Shown here piece after piece: positions 29,160 to 38,549 of a stretch of 64,000 nucleotides of DNA. Under the pieces are notes generated by a model, which saw only the letters and a program-made list of their open reading frames with translations, searched no databases and was not told the DNA's origin. Numbering within the stretch: position 1 is the stretch's first letter; every line of letters starts with the position of its first letter. The DNA is from Bradyrhizobium sp. CCBAU 51765 (GTDB taxonomy: Bacteria > Pseudomonadota > Alphaproteobacteria > Rhizobiales > Xanthobacteraceae), in the NCBI RefSeq assembly GCF_015291725.1, contig NZ_CP030038.1, positions 6,995,001 through 7,059,000 on the forward strand, given 5' to 3'. Position numbers and translations under genes: made by a program.

Positions 29160-29445
29160 TCAAAGAAGGACGGACAGATGAAGCAGCAAGGTTCACGGAA
29201 GAGCAGATTATCGCGGTATTGAAGGAGCATGAGGCTGGAGCAAAGACGGCCGACCTGGCTCGCAAGCACGGGGTCTCGGAAGCAACGATCTACAATTGGA
29301 AGGCCAAATTCGGCGGCATGGACGTTTCAGAGGCGAAGCGGCTGAGGGCGCTGGAGGACGAGAACGCGAAGCTGAAGAAGCTTCTAGCCGAGCAGATGCT
29401 CGACGCCGCCGCCCTTCGCGAGCTGCTTGTCGCCAACAGTGGTTG
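29160..29445 (+). pseudogene. IS3-family orfA remnant
   Basis: The frame reads FTEEQIIAVLKEHEAGAKTA, HGVSEATIYNWKAKFGG and EDENAKLKKLLAEQMLDAAA, an IS407-type OrfA missing its first residues and its end. It is fused near 29435 to a remnant of a thiamine-diphosphate enzyme gene. Confidence 0.75.
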
Positions 29446-29699
29446 CATATGAGGATGATGCCGGAGCAGAGCTAGTTTGTGATGTGCTCCTGGTTAATGG
29501 GCTCGATAGCTGTTTCGCAAACCTCGGGACCCCGGAAATGCAGTTCGTCGCTGCTCTGGATGGCAAGACGGACGTGCGCTGCTTGCTTGGCCTTTCCGAA
29601 GCCGTTGTGACGGGAGCGGCCGACGGCTAACGCGCTTATGGCGAACAGAGCGGCAGCAACGCTCCTTCATTGTGGGCCCGGACTAGCTAACAGCCTGTC
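29445..29699 (+). pseudogene. Thiamine-diphosphate enzyme (acetolactate-synthase-like), N-terminal remnant
   Basis: The frame reads DAGAELVCDVLLVNGLDSCF, then NLGTPEMQFVAALDG and GLSEAVVTGAADG. This is the N-terminal Pyr domain of a TPP enzyme, including the catalytic-Glu region. A stop lies at 29628-29630 and the gene is cut at 29699 by an IS110 copy. Nothing of the rest is found beyond the IS110 and IS630. Confidence 0.7.
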
Positions 29700-31201
29700 T
29701 CTCATGTTTGCTGTCAAGCGATTCGATCAAGCGGAGCCGCTTCCGGCTGAGCGCCCGGACGCTGGACTTCGAAGGTGCCCACGGTAGGAGGCAGGGCCAA
29801 AGACGACGGTTGATCAAGCTCTCATTCGCGGGTTGGGTACCGCATGACCGTTGTTTCGTCTTGGGGCTGCCTCGGTCTAGGGGGCGAGCGTCGACAATGC
29901 CGGCTCATAACAGGCCACGAGGATTCCCCACCGCGCCCGCCTCCTGCCCTGGGCACCGATATGGTCGAGCAGCGCTCTTCAGGCGGCCGGCCCCAGTTGT
30001 ACTTGACGAGTGATCGCCCACAGGAAGCCGACCATCTCGCGTGCAATGGCGGTGGTGACGATCACCTTGGGTTTGCCGGCCGCCGACAAGCGGCGATAGC
30101 GGGCGCACAGCCTGACCTGGGCCTTCCAGGCGATATCGCGGATAGCTTGTGGCAGGCGCTCGTTACGGTCATGGAGCTTGCGACTGACGCGGGCTTGCAT
30201 GCGATAGGTCCATGCCCCCTCGATCAGAGCCCGCCTGGCCAGAGCGTTGCCGGCCTTGGTGATACCGCCGCGTCGGATGGTGGCGCCACTCGAATGCTCC
30301 GACGGCACGAGGCCGAGAAAGGCCATCAACTGGCGGGATTGTCGAAGCGAGAGAAGTCGCCGACCTCGGCAACCACGGTCACGGCAACGATGAAGGCGAC
30401 GCCGCGCATGGCCTGCACGGCCTCAACGAATGGCGTCATCGACCATTGTGGCGCCAGCTCTTCGATCCGCTTGGTCAAGCAGTCCACACGGGCCTCAGCA
30501 TCGGTCATGGCATGAATGTAGTCCTGCAGAACGATTTGGCTTGCTGGGTGATCGAAGCGCACCGTGGTGAGCCAGCGACGATAAGCCAGGGTCCACCCCT
30601 TCTTCCCGGCATAGATGCGCCCATGCCGCAGCAGAAAGCCTTGGAGATGTTGCCGCGCCTTGCCGAGCACACGCATCGCTGTGGCGCGGGCTCTCACCAA
30701 ATCGCGCATGGCCTCATGCGCCGCATCCGGAACCCACACCGCTGTCAGCTCGCCGCTCCGGTGCAGCTTGGCCAGCATCGCCGCATCGCGCCGATCGGTT
30801 TTTACCCGATCCCCGGCCTTCAGCGGGATCAGCGAGGGGGCCACCACGATGCAGTTGTGCCCCAGTCCCGTCAGTTGTCGATGCAGGCCATATCCGCAGG
30901 GGCCGGCTTCGTAGCAAAAACTTACCTGCCGGTCACCCTTGCCAAGCTTCTTCGCCAGCTTGTCGATCTGATCGGCGCGATTGGGGATGATCCCGAAGTT
31001 ACGAACTTCCCCGCCGCGCATCCCTTCGGCCACCGCAACCGAAATCGTCGCCTTGTGCACATCCAACCCCACGAAAATGCTATCGTTCATCAGGCCCGCT
31101 CCCCATGCTTGAGGCTCGGCGCCGGACCATCCGGCGCAACCCTCGATAGGAGCTTGCCGCGGGGCGGGCCGCCCGTCACCTCAGAGGGCGAACATAGGGT
31201 C
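29700..31201 (-). mobile_element. IS110-family element, copy 1 of a 1502-bp repeat
   Basis: This sequence recurs at 57483-58984 in the same orientation; all encoded frames are identical. The left flank here is AACAGCCTGTC and in the other copy AACAGCCTGT; the right flank is TA in both. The transposase is on the minus strand and carries a frameshift in both copies. About 280 non-coding bases follow the gene (29700-29978), a possible site for a guide RNA. An IS630 begins exactly at the TA to the right. Confidence 0.9.
29979..31090 (-). pseudogene. IS110-family transposase, one-base frameshift
   Basis: The first frame (31090-30326) reads MNDSIFVGLDVHKATISVAV, CYEAGPCGYGLHRQL and VKTDRRDAAMLAKLHRSGEL up to VVAEVGDFSRFDNPAS. 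The next frame continues QLMAFLGLVPSEHSSGATI and a normal C-terminus. The break is at AATCCCGCCAG, where related genes would read AATCCGCGCCAG. One missing base inactivates an otherwise full-length protein. Confidence 0.9.
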
Positions 31202-32175
31202 TAGAGCGGTTCCCGACCGGATTGAATCGTTTGAGATTCCCAAATCAGGCCGGTTCTGATTCAAGGTGCCTGCTGGCGAAGGGGGCTGGCAGGTATGGTG
31301 CCAGATCTTTCGATTGATTTGCGCAAGCATGTGCTCGCCGCCGTCGCGGGCCGCATGTCGTGTCGAGAGGCTGCGGCGCACTTTCGAGTGGGCGTGTCGA
31401 GCGCTATCCGGTGGGTGGCGCAAGCTCGAAGGACAGGTGAGGTCACGCCGAAGCCACAGGGCGGCGATCGACGTTCGCGGGCGATCGAAGGGCAGGCTGA
31501 GCGCATCCTCGCACTGATAGCGACCAAGCCCGACAACACATTGGAGGAACTGAAGGCGGCGCTCGCCGCCGATGGACACACCCTTCAGCGTCTCCGCATT
31601 GTCACGCTTCTTCCAGCGTCGGAAGATCACGCTCAAAAAAAGACCGTATATGCCACCGAGCAAGAGCGGCCGGACGTCCTGAAGAAGCGAGAAGAGTGGA
31701 GCGACGGCCAGATTGGCCTCGATCCTGCCAGGCTCATCTTCATTGACGAGACATGGGCGTCGACCAACATGGCGCGCATGCGCGGGCGTGCGCCCCGCGG
31801 CCACCGCTGCGGGCCTCCATCCCGCACGGCCGTTGGAAGACGAACTACCTTCGTTGCAGGCCTGCGCCTGTCGGGCATGGTAGCGCCGATGGTTCTCGAC
31901 GGGCCGATCAACGGGCTCGCCTTCCAGGCTTATGTGGACCAGGTGCTCGTTCCAGAATTGCGGGAAGGTGACGTTGTCGTCATGGATAATCTCGGCAGCC
32001 ACAAGGGTGCAGGCGTCCGCGCAGCGATCGAGGCTACCGGCGCAAGCTCCTTTATCTCCCGCCCTACAGCCCCGATCTCAATCCGATCGAGAACGCCTTC
32101 TCCAAACTCAAAGCGCTGCTGCGCACCGCTGTAGAGCGAACCGTCGAAGGCTTATGGAGCGCAATCGGGCGCTGC
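31202..32175 (+). mobile_element. IS630-family element, right end lost
   Basis: The left end starts at TA 31202-31203 exactly where the IS110 copy ends. The transposase gene is present, but the right inverted end is replaced at 32176 by the end of an IS3-family element (TGACCTTGCCCCC). Confidence 0.75.
31295..32170 (+). pseudogene. IS630-family transposase, frameshifted near the end
   Basis: 279 residues are open with MSCREAAAHFRVGVSSAIRW, LIFIDETWASTNMARMRG and VVVMDNLGSHKGAGVRA. After residue 250 the frame shifts; the expected LPPYSPDLNPIENAFSKLKA is in the next frame at about 32060-32120. The last catalytic Glu is therefore out of frame. Alternative starts before 31295 are possible. Confidence 0.8.
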
Positions 32176-32896
32176 TGACCTTGCCCCCAAGTTTTATCCA
32201 GTCCTGAGTTCGCCCTGGCTGTTGGATTTGCCCGGTTGGGCGGTGGTAGCGACGGGAGCTGGCGCGGAGTCCTCGGCATAGCGCAGCGCCAGATCCCGGC
32301 GCGGATGGCAGGTCAAGGCCAACTTGGACGGCGTCTCCCATCCGAGCCGCGAATGTGGTCGTGCATCGTTGTAATCGGCCCGCCAGCATCCAAACGTGAC
32401 GCGGGCCTGGGCCAGCGACGTGAACAGCGTCTCGTTCAACAGTTCATCCCGCAGCCGGCCGTTGATGGGGAAGACGGCCCCGCTTCCTCGGCGCCGGCGA
32501 TATACTGGCGATGGACGAACCCGGTAACAGGAGCAATTCACCAATGGAAGTCGCGACAATTGGGTTGGACATTTCGAAGCACGTATTTCACATCCATGCA
32601 GTTGATGGCCAAGGCCAAGTGGCCGGTCGCCAACGCCTCCGGCGAGGCGAGATCGTGTCGTCCTTCTCCTCGCTCGCGCCTTCGCATTGAGGCCTGCGCG
32701 ACTGCTCACCACTGGGCGCGGGAGATTCGGCAGTTTGGACATGATGTGAGATTGATCCCGCCGGCCTATGTTAAATCCTACGTACGAAGAGGAGCCAAGA
32801 ATGACGCCGCTGACGCGGCCGCGATCTGCGAAGCGGTTCACCCGTCCCAATATGCGGTTCGTTCCCATCAAGAGCGGCGAGAACCAGGGCTTCTTG
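32176..32896. repeat. Inverted partial copy of IS3/IS110 nest (partner at 59382-60109)
   Basis: The stretch begins with the IS3 end TGACCTTGCCCCCAAGTTTT. It carries the IS3 OrfB C-terminus on the minus strand (NGRLRDELLNETLFTSLAQA), and from about 32463 an IS110 transposase N-terminus on the plus strand (VATIGLDISKHVFHIHAVDG). The same junction exists in inverse orientation at 59382-60109, almost base for base. The IS110 part lacks about ten bases near 32685 and is cut at 32896, where IS66 sequence follows. Confidence 0.85.
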
Positions 32897-33249
32897 AGAT
32901 CCAGCGACCTGCGGGCGCCGCGCTCCTTCTAGGCGGACCAACCTCCAATCCAGCCCCTTGAACAATGCCGCGAACAGCGCCGGCGACATCCGCATCAAGC
33001 TGTCCGCGATCGCTGCCATACGAACTGGCGACCCTCAAGGCGCTTGTGAAGCAACACAAGGCCCGTTCGATCCGACACCAAAATCTTGATTCGGTTCGCT
33101 CGTTTCGATCGGAACACGAAGGCTGCCCCGCTGAACGGAGTGAGACGAAACATCTCCTGCACCTTCGCCGCAAGCCCATCGTGGCCACAGCGGAAGTCGA
33201 TCGGCCGCGTTCCAACGTGAATCTTCAGATCAGCACCGGCCGCAATCAT
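32897..33249 (-). pseudogene. tnpB: IS66 TnpB, frameshifted
   Basis: The minus strand from 33249 reads DLKIHVGTRPIDFRCGHDGL, AAFVFRSKRANRIKILVSD and LLHKRLEGRQFVW, a typical IS66 Orf2. After a frame change near 33000 it ends MSPALFAALFKGLDWRLV. The intact protein would have about 115 residues. Confidence 0.8.
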
Positions 33250-33665
33250 CGTGATGGTCGCACCGCACGGATCACATCCGTCCGCAGGACGACATCACCA
33301 ATCGCGATCTCAAGCTTGATCCGCCGGAGCAGAAAGCTCCTCCAAAGCACGTTCCACGACGAGCGGAGCGAATATCGGCGGGGATGCCTCGCAAGGCGGC
33401 AACATGCCTCGCTGGTGAAACCCCCGTCGGCCATCGTAGATCTGCCAGCGCGTCGCTCCGTGCCTGCGCGCGACCTCGGACATCTGGCACCGGGCAACAG
33501 ACGCTCGGCGACAATCCGAGCTCCCTCAGCTTCCGAACGCACGCGGCGCATGCTTAAAAATTCCAGCGGGCTAACCGGCCCTCCGGATGGGCCATCCAAA
33601 TGGACGTCCTTTTTGCTGTCAATCCCATCCAAAACCTCCGTCCAAAGCCGGAGGTGTCTTCGCAT
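33246..33665 (-). pseudogene. tnpA: IS66 TnpA remnant
   Basis: The minus strand contains EAEGARIVAERLLPGA and, near the end, IKLEIAIGDVVLRTDVI, which are the start and end motifs of IS66 Orf1. The middle is out of frame. It lies directly upstream of the TnpB remnant, as in IS66, and tnpC is absent because the element is cut at 32897. Confidence 0.65.
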
Positions 33666-33669
33666 AGCT

Positions 33670-33924
33670 ATCCAGATCCCGAAGCGAGGGTTACGAGTGC
33701 TTACCGCTAATCTCGTTGGCCAGGAGTTCCAATATCGGTCATATCACTTCACCGCAGGATGCAGATCGCTCCTCCGGTATGGACCATCGTGGCGGGACCT
33801 TAAAGTCAGCGACGTGTAGAAATCGCGCGCGCCACCTGATTACGCTTTGGCGCTTTCGTCGATAAAGCGCAACTTGGTTAACTTACCAAGCCAGCCGCAT
33901 TTTATCTGCCGCAGTTATTGCCCG
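33670..33924. other. No recognisable gene
   Basis: About 250 bases between the IS66 remnant and the hairpin after the M20 amidohydrolase gene. No feature recognised. Confidence 0.4.
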
Positions 33925-33948
33925 CTCGCCAAGCCTTCGCTTGGCGAG
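33925..33948 (-). terminator. Hairpin after the M20/M24/DTD2 operon
   Basis: CTCGCCAAG and CTTGGCGAG form a perfect 9-bp stem with a CCTTCG loop, 24 bases past the stop codon of the minus-strand M20 gene. No T-run follows, so it may be a Rho-assisted or mRNA-stabilising hairpin. Confidence 0.6.
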
Positions 33949-33972
33949 ATGAACTGACAAAAACCGGGCGAT

Positions 33973-35142
33973 TTAGACAGCCAGCACTGTCTCGACCAAA
34001 TTCACCCAATACCCGATACCATATGGCAACGCTTCATCGTTGAAGTCATATGCCGGGTTGTGCACACCGGCAGTCCGCCCGTTTCCAATGAAAATCATTG
34101 CGCCTGGCCGCGCCTCGAGCATGTAGGCAAAGTCCTCGGCCCCCATACGCGGTTTGATGTTCTCGTTCACATATGCGGCGCCGACCAGACTGCGTGCTGC
34201 CCTCATCGCCAGATTGGTCTCCTCGGTGTGGTTGAAGGTCACCGGGACCGATCGACGGTATTTAAACTTGATATCCGCGCCAAATCCGCGCGCGATGCCT
34301 TGGGCCGCTGTCATGATCTGGCGTTCGGCAAAGTCTCGCAGCTCCGGAATATGAGTTCTGACAGTGCCGGCCATTTCGACTTGATCGGCAATGACGTTGT
34401 AGGCGTTGGCGGCATTCAACTTCGTCACTGAGATCACAAGCGAGTTGATCGGATTCGTGTTGCGCGAGACCAACGTTTGCAAGCCGACGATGATCTGTGC
34501 GGCAATGACGACTGGATCAATGGTCTCATGCGGCTTGGCCGCATGGCCGCCCCGACCCTTCACGACAATGTCAAAATCGTCTTGCGAGGCCATGATCGGT
34601 CCATCGCAAATGCTGAACTTGCCGAGCTCGGTGCCTGGCGCGTTGTGCATCCCGAAGACTTTGGAGATGCTGAAACGGTCCATGATTCCTTCCTGGACCA
34701 TTTTTAGGCCGCCGGACGGAAGTTCCACTTCTTCTGCCGGCTGAAAGATCAAGGCGACGCAGCCTTTGAAATTCCGCGTCCTAGCAAGATACTTCGCAGC
34801 GCCCAACAACATCGCCGTATGACCATCGTGCCCGCATGCGTGCATTTTACCCGGCACTTTCGAGGACCACGGCTTGCTTGAGGCCTCAAGAATCGGCAGC
34901 GCGTCCATGTCGGCCCTCAACCCGATGGTGGGACCGTCTCCACCCTTCCCCTGAATCAATGCGACGATACCGGTTTCAGCTATCCCCGTTTCGATGTGAT
35001 TGATACCAAACGAGGCGAGCTTCTCGGCGACGAAACTCGCCGTGTTGTGTACCTGAAAGCCGAGCTCTGGATTTTCGTGAAGATAGCGGCGCCACGCGGT
35101 TACCTCTCCTTGCAAATCACGAAACTGATCAACACTATGCAT
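33973..35142 (-). CDS. M20 family amidohydrolase (hippurate/IAA-amino-acid hydrolase type), first
   Basis: This 389-residue zinc hydrolase of subfamily M20D cleaves N-acyl or N-aryl amino acids. The ATG at 35142 follows GAAGG. Motifs are RRYLHENPELGF near the start, GLRADMDALPI with a metal-site Asp, MHACGHDGHTAMLLGAAKYL, FQPAEEVELPSGG with the general base Glu, GRGGHAAKPHETIDP in the lid domain and MGAEDFAYMLEARPGA at the end. No signal peptide is seen, so it acts in the cytoplasm. It is the last gene of a likely operon with the M24 peptidase and DTD2-like genes, 383 bases after the former, and a hairpin follows. It might release amino acids or auxin from conjugates; the substrate cannot be read from sequence. 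Confidence 0.92.
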   Translation of the reverse strand: MHSVDQFRDLQGEVTAWRRYLHENPELGFQVHNTASFVAEKLASFGINHIETGIAETGIVALIQGKGGDGPTIGLRADMDALPILEASSKPWSSKVPGKMHACGHDGHTAMLLGAAKYLARTRNFKGCVALIFQPAEEVELPSGGLKMVQEGIMDRFSISKVFGMHNAPGTELGKFSICDGPIMASQDDFDIVVKGRGGHAAKPHETIDPVVIAAQIIVGLQTLVSRNTNPINSLVISVTKLNAANAYNVIADQVEMAGTVRTHIPELRDFAERQIMTAAQGIARGFGADIKFKYRRSVPVTFNHTEETNLAMRAARSLVGAAYVNENIKPRMGAEDFAYMLEARPGAMIFIGNGRTAGVHNPAYDFNDEALPYGIGYWVNLVETVLAV

Positions 35143-35525
35143 GTCAGACCTTCAAATCCATCCATTGTCGATACAGCACCGCTCGAGCGTGCAGCGGGCT
35201 CTCGGTGAGCAGCGTGAACCGGCGCCGCGCAATTTTTGCTGCAGTCCCTCGCATTCTGACTTTTTTCAATGGAGTACGCCGTAAGCAAAATGTAGAGATG
35301 TCATGGCAGGACGTCGCATCTATTTGGCCAGACCTTGTCGGCTTCTGCACTCTGCTCGAAAGCTCCAACTTGCCATAGTCTCTTAGGCCGCCTTGCTCGA
35401 TATCCCACAATTTCGTGCGGCCATTGAGACACAGGCCTAGAACGCCAATGAAACGTCATGGCCTTTCAGACTTACGGCGAGAGCTCGGCATGCACTTCCT
35501 TTCTGCTACGTTCGTCTTCCTATTG
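35143..35525. other. Gap between M24 and M20 genes
   Basis: 383 bases without a recognised gene. A minus-strand frame of 88 codons (35410-35144) has no family similarity. A separate promoter for the M20 gene could be here, but none was identified. Confidence 0.35.
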
Positions 35526-36749
35526 TTATATGGCCACCGCTGGCATTTTTCGCGGAGCACGAGAAGTGAGCAATTGCGAGCCAGTTTCGGTCACGACCAC
35601 AACCTCTTCATGCAGCATCAGCTTCGGTGATCCATCGAAATATGAGGGATATGAGGTGCTCGGTTCAATATTAATGATCATGCCTGGCTTTAGTATTGTC
35701 TTGTCGTCGGGTTGCACCGACGGTAACTCCGGCATCCATAAGCCCATGGAGTGTCCCATTCGGCCGATGTTGGTGGCTGTACCGCGATTGTTTGAGCCAT
35801 TTAGTACGGCTGACATTACGCTCCAGACATCACAGATCGGAATGCCGGGTTTAGCGGCGGCAATTCCCGCTTCAGCGGCATCCCAAACGACCTGATAGGC
35901 ATCCTGGGTGTGCGGATCAGCTGCACCGAAAGCAAAGTGTCGATCGAAATCGCTCCAATAAAAGTCGAACAGGCAGCCGGCATCAATAAACAGCACGTCT
36001 CCATCCGACAGAACTTTGTCGGTCGGAACACCGTAAGGACGCGTATATCCCCCGCGGCCAGAAACACCCACTATCTTGCTTGTCTTCTCGACCCCGCGAC
36101 TGAAACATTCGAATTCGAACTGTCGACAGGCCTCGCGTTCCGTCATACCCAGACGCAGTTTTGATGCCAAATTTTCGAATGCTTCCGAGACAAGCCCGCA
36201 TACAGTTCGAATTCTGTCAATCTCTAGCGGAGACTTGACCATTCGCAGGGGCGTGAAAACCGGATCCGATGCGTCGACGAACGTTCGAGGCTTGATGGCG
36301 TCCGCTACACGCAAGAAATCTCCCGCGGGGAAACCAAGCCTACTCTCCGCGCCAAGCTCTACGCCGATTCTAGCGTGCTCCGGCAGTAATTCACACACCG
36401 CCCGTGCGAGAGCGGAAACACCCTCATCTTTCGGATTTGGGCTAGGCCAGCTCCGGCACTCTTTTAGCCAGGTCGTGTCTTTATAAAACTGGTCGATCCC
36501 CTCTGGGACGACGGCAACGGGGTCAGCTGAGGAAAGAATGAGAAGAAATCGCGGCCGAGTCGTCTGCTGAGGGGTCGTGCTAGGCTCACCAATGAAATAT
36601 CGCAAATTGTGTTCGGAAGTCGCCAGAAGCGCGTCAATGGCATGCTCTGTCATCAAACGCCGCGCGCGCTCGACGCGGCCCTCGTATTCGATCCGTGGAA
36701 ACGGATCATACTGAATGGTCCTAATCGAACCAATCCCCATACCGTTCAT
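35526..36749 (-). CDS. M24 family metallopeptidase (Xaa-Pro dipeptidase/creatinase-like)
   Basis: This 407-residue protein has the two-domain pita-bread layout. The N-terminal part has VERARRLMTEHAIDALL and RYFIGEP. The C-terminal catalytic part has the five metal ligands in DVLFIDAGCLFDFYWSDFDR (Asp, Asp), GRMGHSMGLWMPE (His), PGMIINIEPS (Glu) and LMLHEEVVVVTETG (Glu). The ATG at 36749 follows GGAGA; an upstream GTG at 36770 is less likely. Family members remove N-terminal residues before proline, or act as creatinase, ectoine hydrolase or DMSP-lyase-type enzymes. It lies 85 bases after the DTD2-like gene on the same strand. From memory, the y4tL/y4tM peptidases of pNGR234a are relatives. 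Confidence 0.9.
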   Translation of the reverse strand: MNGMGIGSIRTIQYDPFPRIEYEGRVERARRLMTEHAIDALLATSEHNLRYFIGEPSTTPQQTTRPRFLLILSSADPVAVVPEGIDQFYKDTTWLKECRSWPSPNPKDEGVSALARAVCELLPEHARIGVELGAESRLGFPAGDFLRVADAIKPRTFVDASDPVFTPLRMVKSPLEIDRIRTVCGLVSEAFENLASKLRLGMTEREACRQFEFECFSRGVEKTSKIVGVSGRGGYTRPYGVPTDKVLSDGDVLFIDAGCLFDFYWSDFDRHFAFGAADPHTQDAYQVVWDAAEAGIAAAKPGIPICDVWSVMSAVLNGSNNRGTATNIGRMGHSMGLWMPELPSVQPDDKTILKPGMIINIEPSTSYPSYFDGSPKLMLHEEVVVVTETGSQLLTSRAPRKMPAVAI

Positions 36750-36834
36750 CGCTCTTCTCCAGAGAAACACGTCAATCGCAGGACGACCGACAATTTAGAT
36801 GCCGGTTCGACAGCAGATGGCCGCCTTCGCGCGC

Positions 36835-37773
36835 TCATTCGACAATATCCTTCGGAAGAGCTGCGCGCAGTTTTTTATGCGAAAGCATCGGAACACCGAG
36901 CTCCTCCGCGAGCAGACGAGCAACTCCCTTGAAAGGCGCTTTCAGCTTGTCGTGATACACGATGCTTTGGATCCCGCCTACAATGGAATGCACGCAAGCT
37001 CGCAGGTCGATCAAACGACTTTCCTGGCCATAGCCTTCCGACGCGAGCCAGTGGTTTGGCAAGACATGACTTGCCGCGATTGGTCGGCCATCGCGCGACT
37101 GCAATATCGCGTTCGTGAAACTCGGCTCGAAGTGGACGCCTCCAATGCAGAGCACGGAGTGTACCGGCGCCTCGATATGATCGAAAATTCGGAGTAGCGA
37201 TCGCGCCAGCACTCGGGCCGCAAAAGGATTTGCCCAATCTTCGGGCGAGCTTCCGATCTCGATATCGATAGTCGACGGCCGTAGGTCAGCGAGACGGGTA
37301 CCAGCATAACCAGCCTTGACGCCCGACCAGTGTGTCGCTTCCAGATACGTGCGATAGGAGTCGAGACCGGAAATGATCCGCTGGGCTTCAATCACTAGCA
37401 GAAGCCCCCGCGTAATCCGTGGGTCGACAGCACTGAAGGTTCCCGTGCCCAGATCGCCGGTCGTTTGAACCGAGAAAATTGCGTTTGGCGCATTGGCGCC
37501 CTCGTGCCAATTCACGATGCCAATAACAGCGGCATCACCAAAGCGCTCATTCAACATTGGCGCGTAGCGCGCATAGTCGTTACTTACGACCTCGTTCGTT
37601 GCCACGATGGAAATCCTGGCACCCTGCAAGCCAGCGACCTCGAGCACTGAGTACCCGTCGAGTTCGGAATTTGTTGGAACAAGAGTACACTCGGCTTTGA
37701 GAGCATTGAGAACATGCCCTGCGACGGGGTCCTTTTCTCGATCGACGCAGAAGACAAAGACGGCATGTTTCAT
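36835..37773 (-). CDS. D-aminoacyl-tRNA deacylase, DTD2/GEK1 family
   Basis: 312 residues matching the archaeal and plant D-aminoacyl-tRNA deacylase family, which frees tRNA from D-amino acids. Recognisable blocks are IVNWHEGANAPNAIFSVQTT (86-105, the RHxSKSGxxxLTVH-type region), LEATHWSG (144-151; the family has EATHHGP), IDIEIGSSPEDW (169-180), CIGGVHFEPSFT (209-220) and SHVLPNHWL (235-243). The ATG at 37773 follows GGAGG. The second His of the HH pair is Trp here, so activity needs testing. It begins a likely operon with an M24 peptidase and an M20 amidohydrolase. A decayed copy of its 5' part and upstream region lies at 61960-62500. The family is uncommon in bacteria to my knowledge. Confidence 0.8.
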   Translation of the reverse strand: MKHAVFVFCVDREKDPVAGHVLNALKAECTLVPTNSELDGYSVLEVAGLQGARISIVATNEVVSNDYARYAPMLNERFGDAAVIGIVNWHEGANAPNAIFSVQTTGDLGTGTFSAVDPRITRGLLLVIEAQRIISGLDSYRTYLEATHWSGVKAGYAGTRLADLRPSTIDIEIGSSPEDWANPFAARVLARSLLRIFDHIEAPVHSVLCIGGVHFEPSFTNAILQSRDGRPIAASHVLPNHWLASEGYGQESRLIDLRACVHSIVGGIQSIVYHDKLKAPFKGVARLLAEELGVPMLSHKKLRAALPKDIVE

Positions 37774-38480
37774 CGAGGTCCTCCGGCGAGTTCAAAGCAG
37801 ATCGCGAGCGCGATCTTCAACTTGGCGCCTTCCTTTCGACGTTCTCCGAAAAGATCCTGCCCTTTGAACCGAATTCCGAGCTCGCATACCGAGAACTGGC
37901 GCGCGGCAGGCGATTAACTCGAGCCCGAATAGCGCGACAGCGGCGCCACTCGCGAACTGAGTCCTTTTATGGACTGGCCTCTTTGGCTGAGCAGCAAGCG
38001 AGGATCGCGCAAATTGACAATCGCGACAGCGGATCCGCGAACCAGCAGCGCACTCAGCCTGGTTGCACGACGAACAAGAACAAATCCTGCCGCCATATGC
38101 GGGAGACGGCGAGGCAATTGGGGCGAAGAGCCCCTCATCCAGGAGAGCGATCGACTCTGGCGTGCAGGCCTCTGTTTTGGCTCGATTTCGAAAGAAATGC
38201 GTCAAAGACACAGCTTTGTAGGGTCCTACACCACCGCGTATTTATTATAGCGTTGCCACGCCAACATCGTGCGTTCTTTTGAAGATCCCGCAGTATTTCT
38301 GCGCCGATCACTAATAGTTCGCTTGAAACCATTGGCGCGCTGGAAAGGCAATCATCAGAAGCGATAGCAGCATGGTATTCGGCAACAAACCACCTGCTAA
38401 TCTGGGGTGGGCGCGTCCTGCTTGCGGGCCAATTTTGAAGTCGGGCGGTTCATTATGGCTTGACATGTAGTGAGTACGTC
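37774..38480. repeat. Upstream region of the DTD2-like gene, duplicated at 62400-64000
   Basis: This stretch has no convincing gene, but it matches, with many changes, 62400-62788 plus 63835-64000. For example CCTACACCA with CGCGTA is followed by CCACGCCAA and, later, ATCAGAAGCGA and CACCTGCTAATCTGG in both. The match includes the start of the DTD2-like gene, so a block of more than 1 kb was duplicated and the second copy decayed. The first copy should hold the operon promoter; a TATAAT on the minus strand lies at about 38248-38253, without a clear -35. Confidence 0.65.
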
Positions 38481-38549
38481 TGAGAACGTTATCGTTCTGA
38501 TGATGGTGTACGGGAGAGCGCGATAAGCCTGCAAAGGCGTATCACCACC

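Noticed and set aside
29844..30515. 223-codon plus-strand frame, also at 57627-58298
   Set aside because: Antisense to the IS110 transposase C-terminal part and non-coding tail; no recognisable domain.
30446..31204. 252-codon plus-strand frame, also at 58229-58987
   Set aside because: It is antisense to the IS110 transposase and is duplicated only because the element is.
37774..38480. A small regulator gene upstream of the DTD2-like gene
   Set aside because: Several short frames exist on both strands, but none is kept in the second copy at 62.5 kb and none has a ribosome site.
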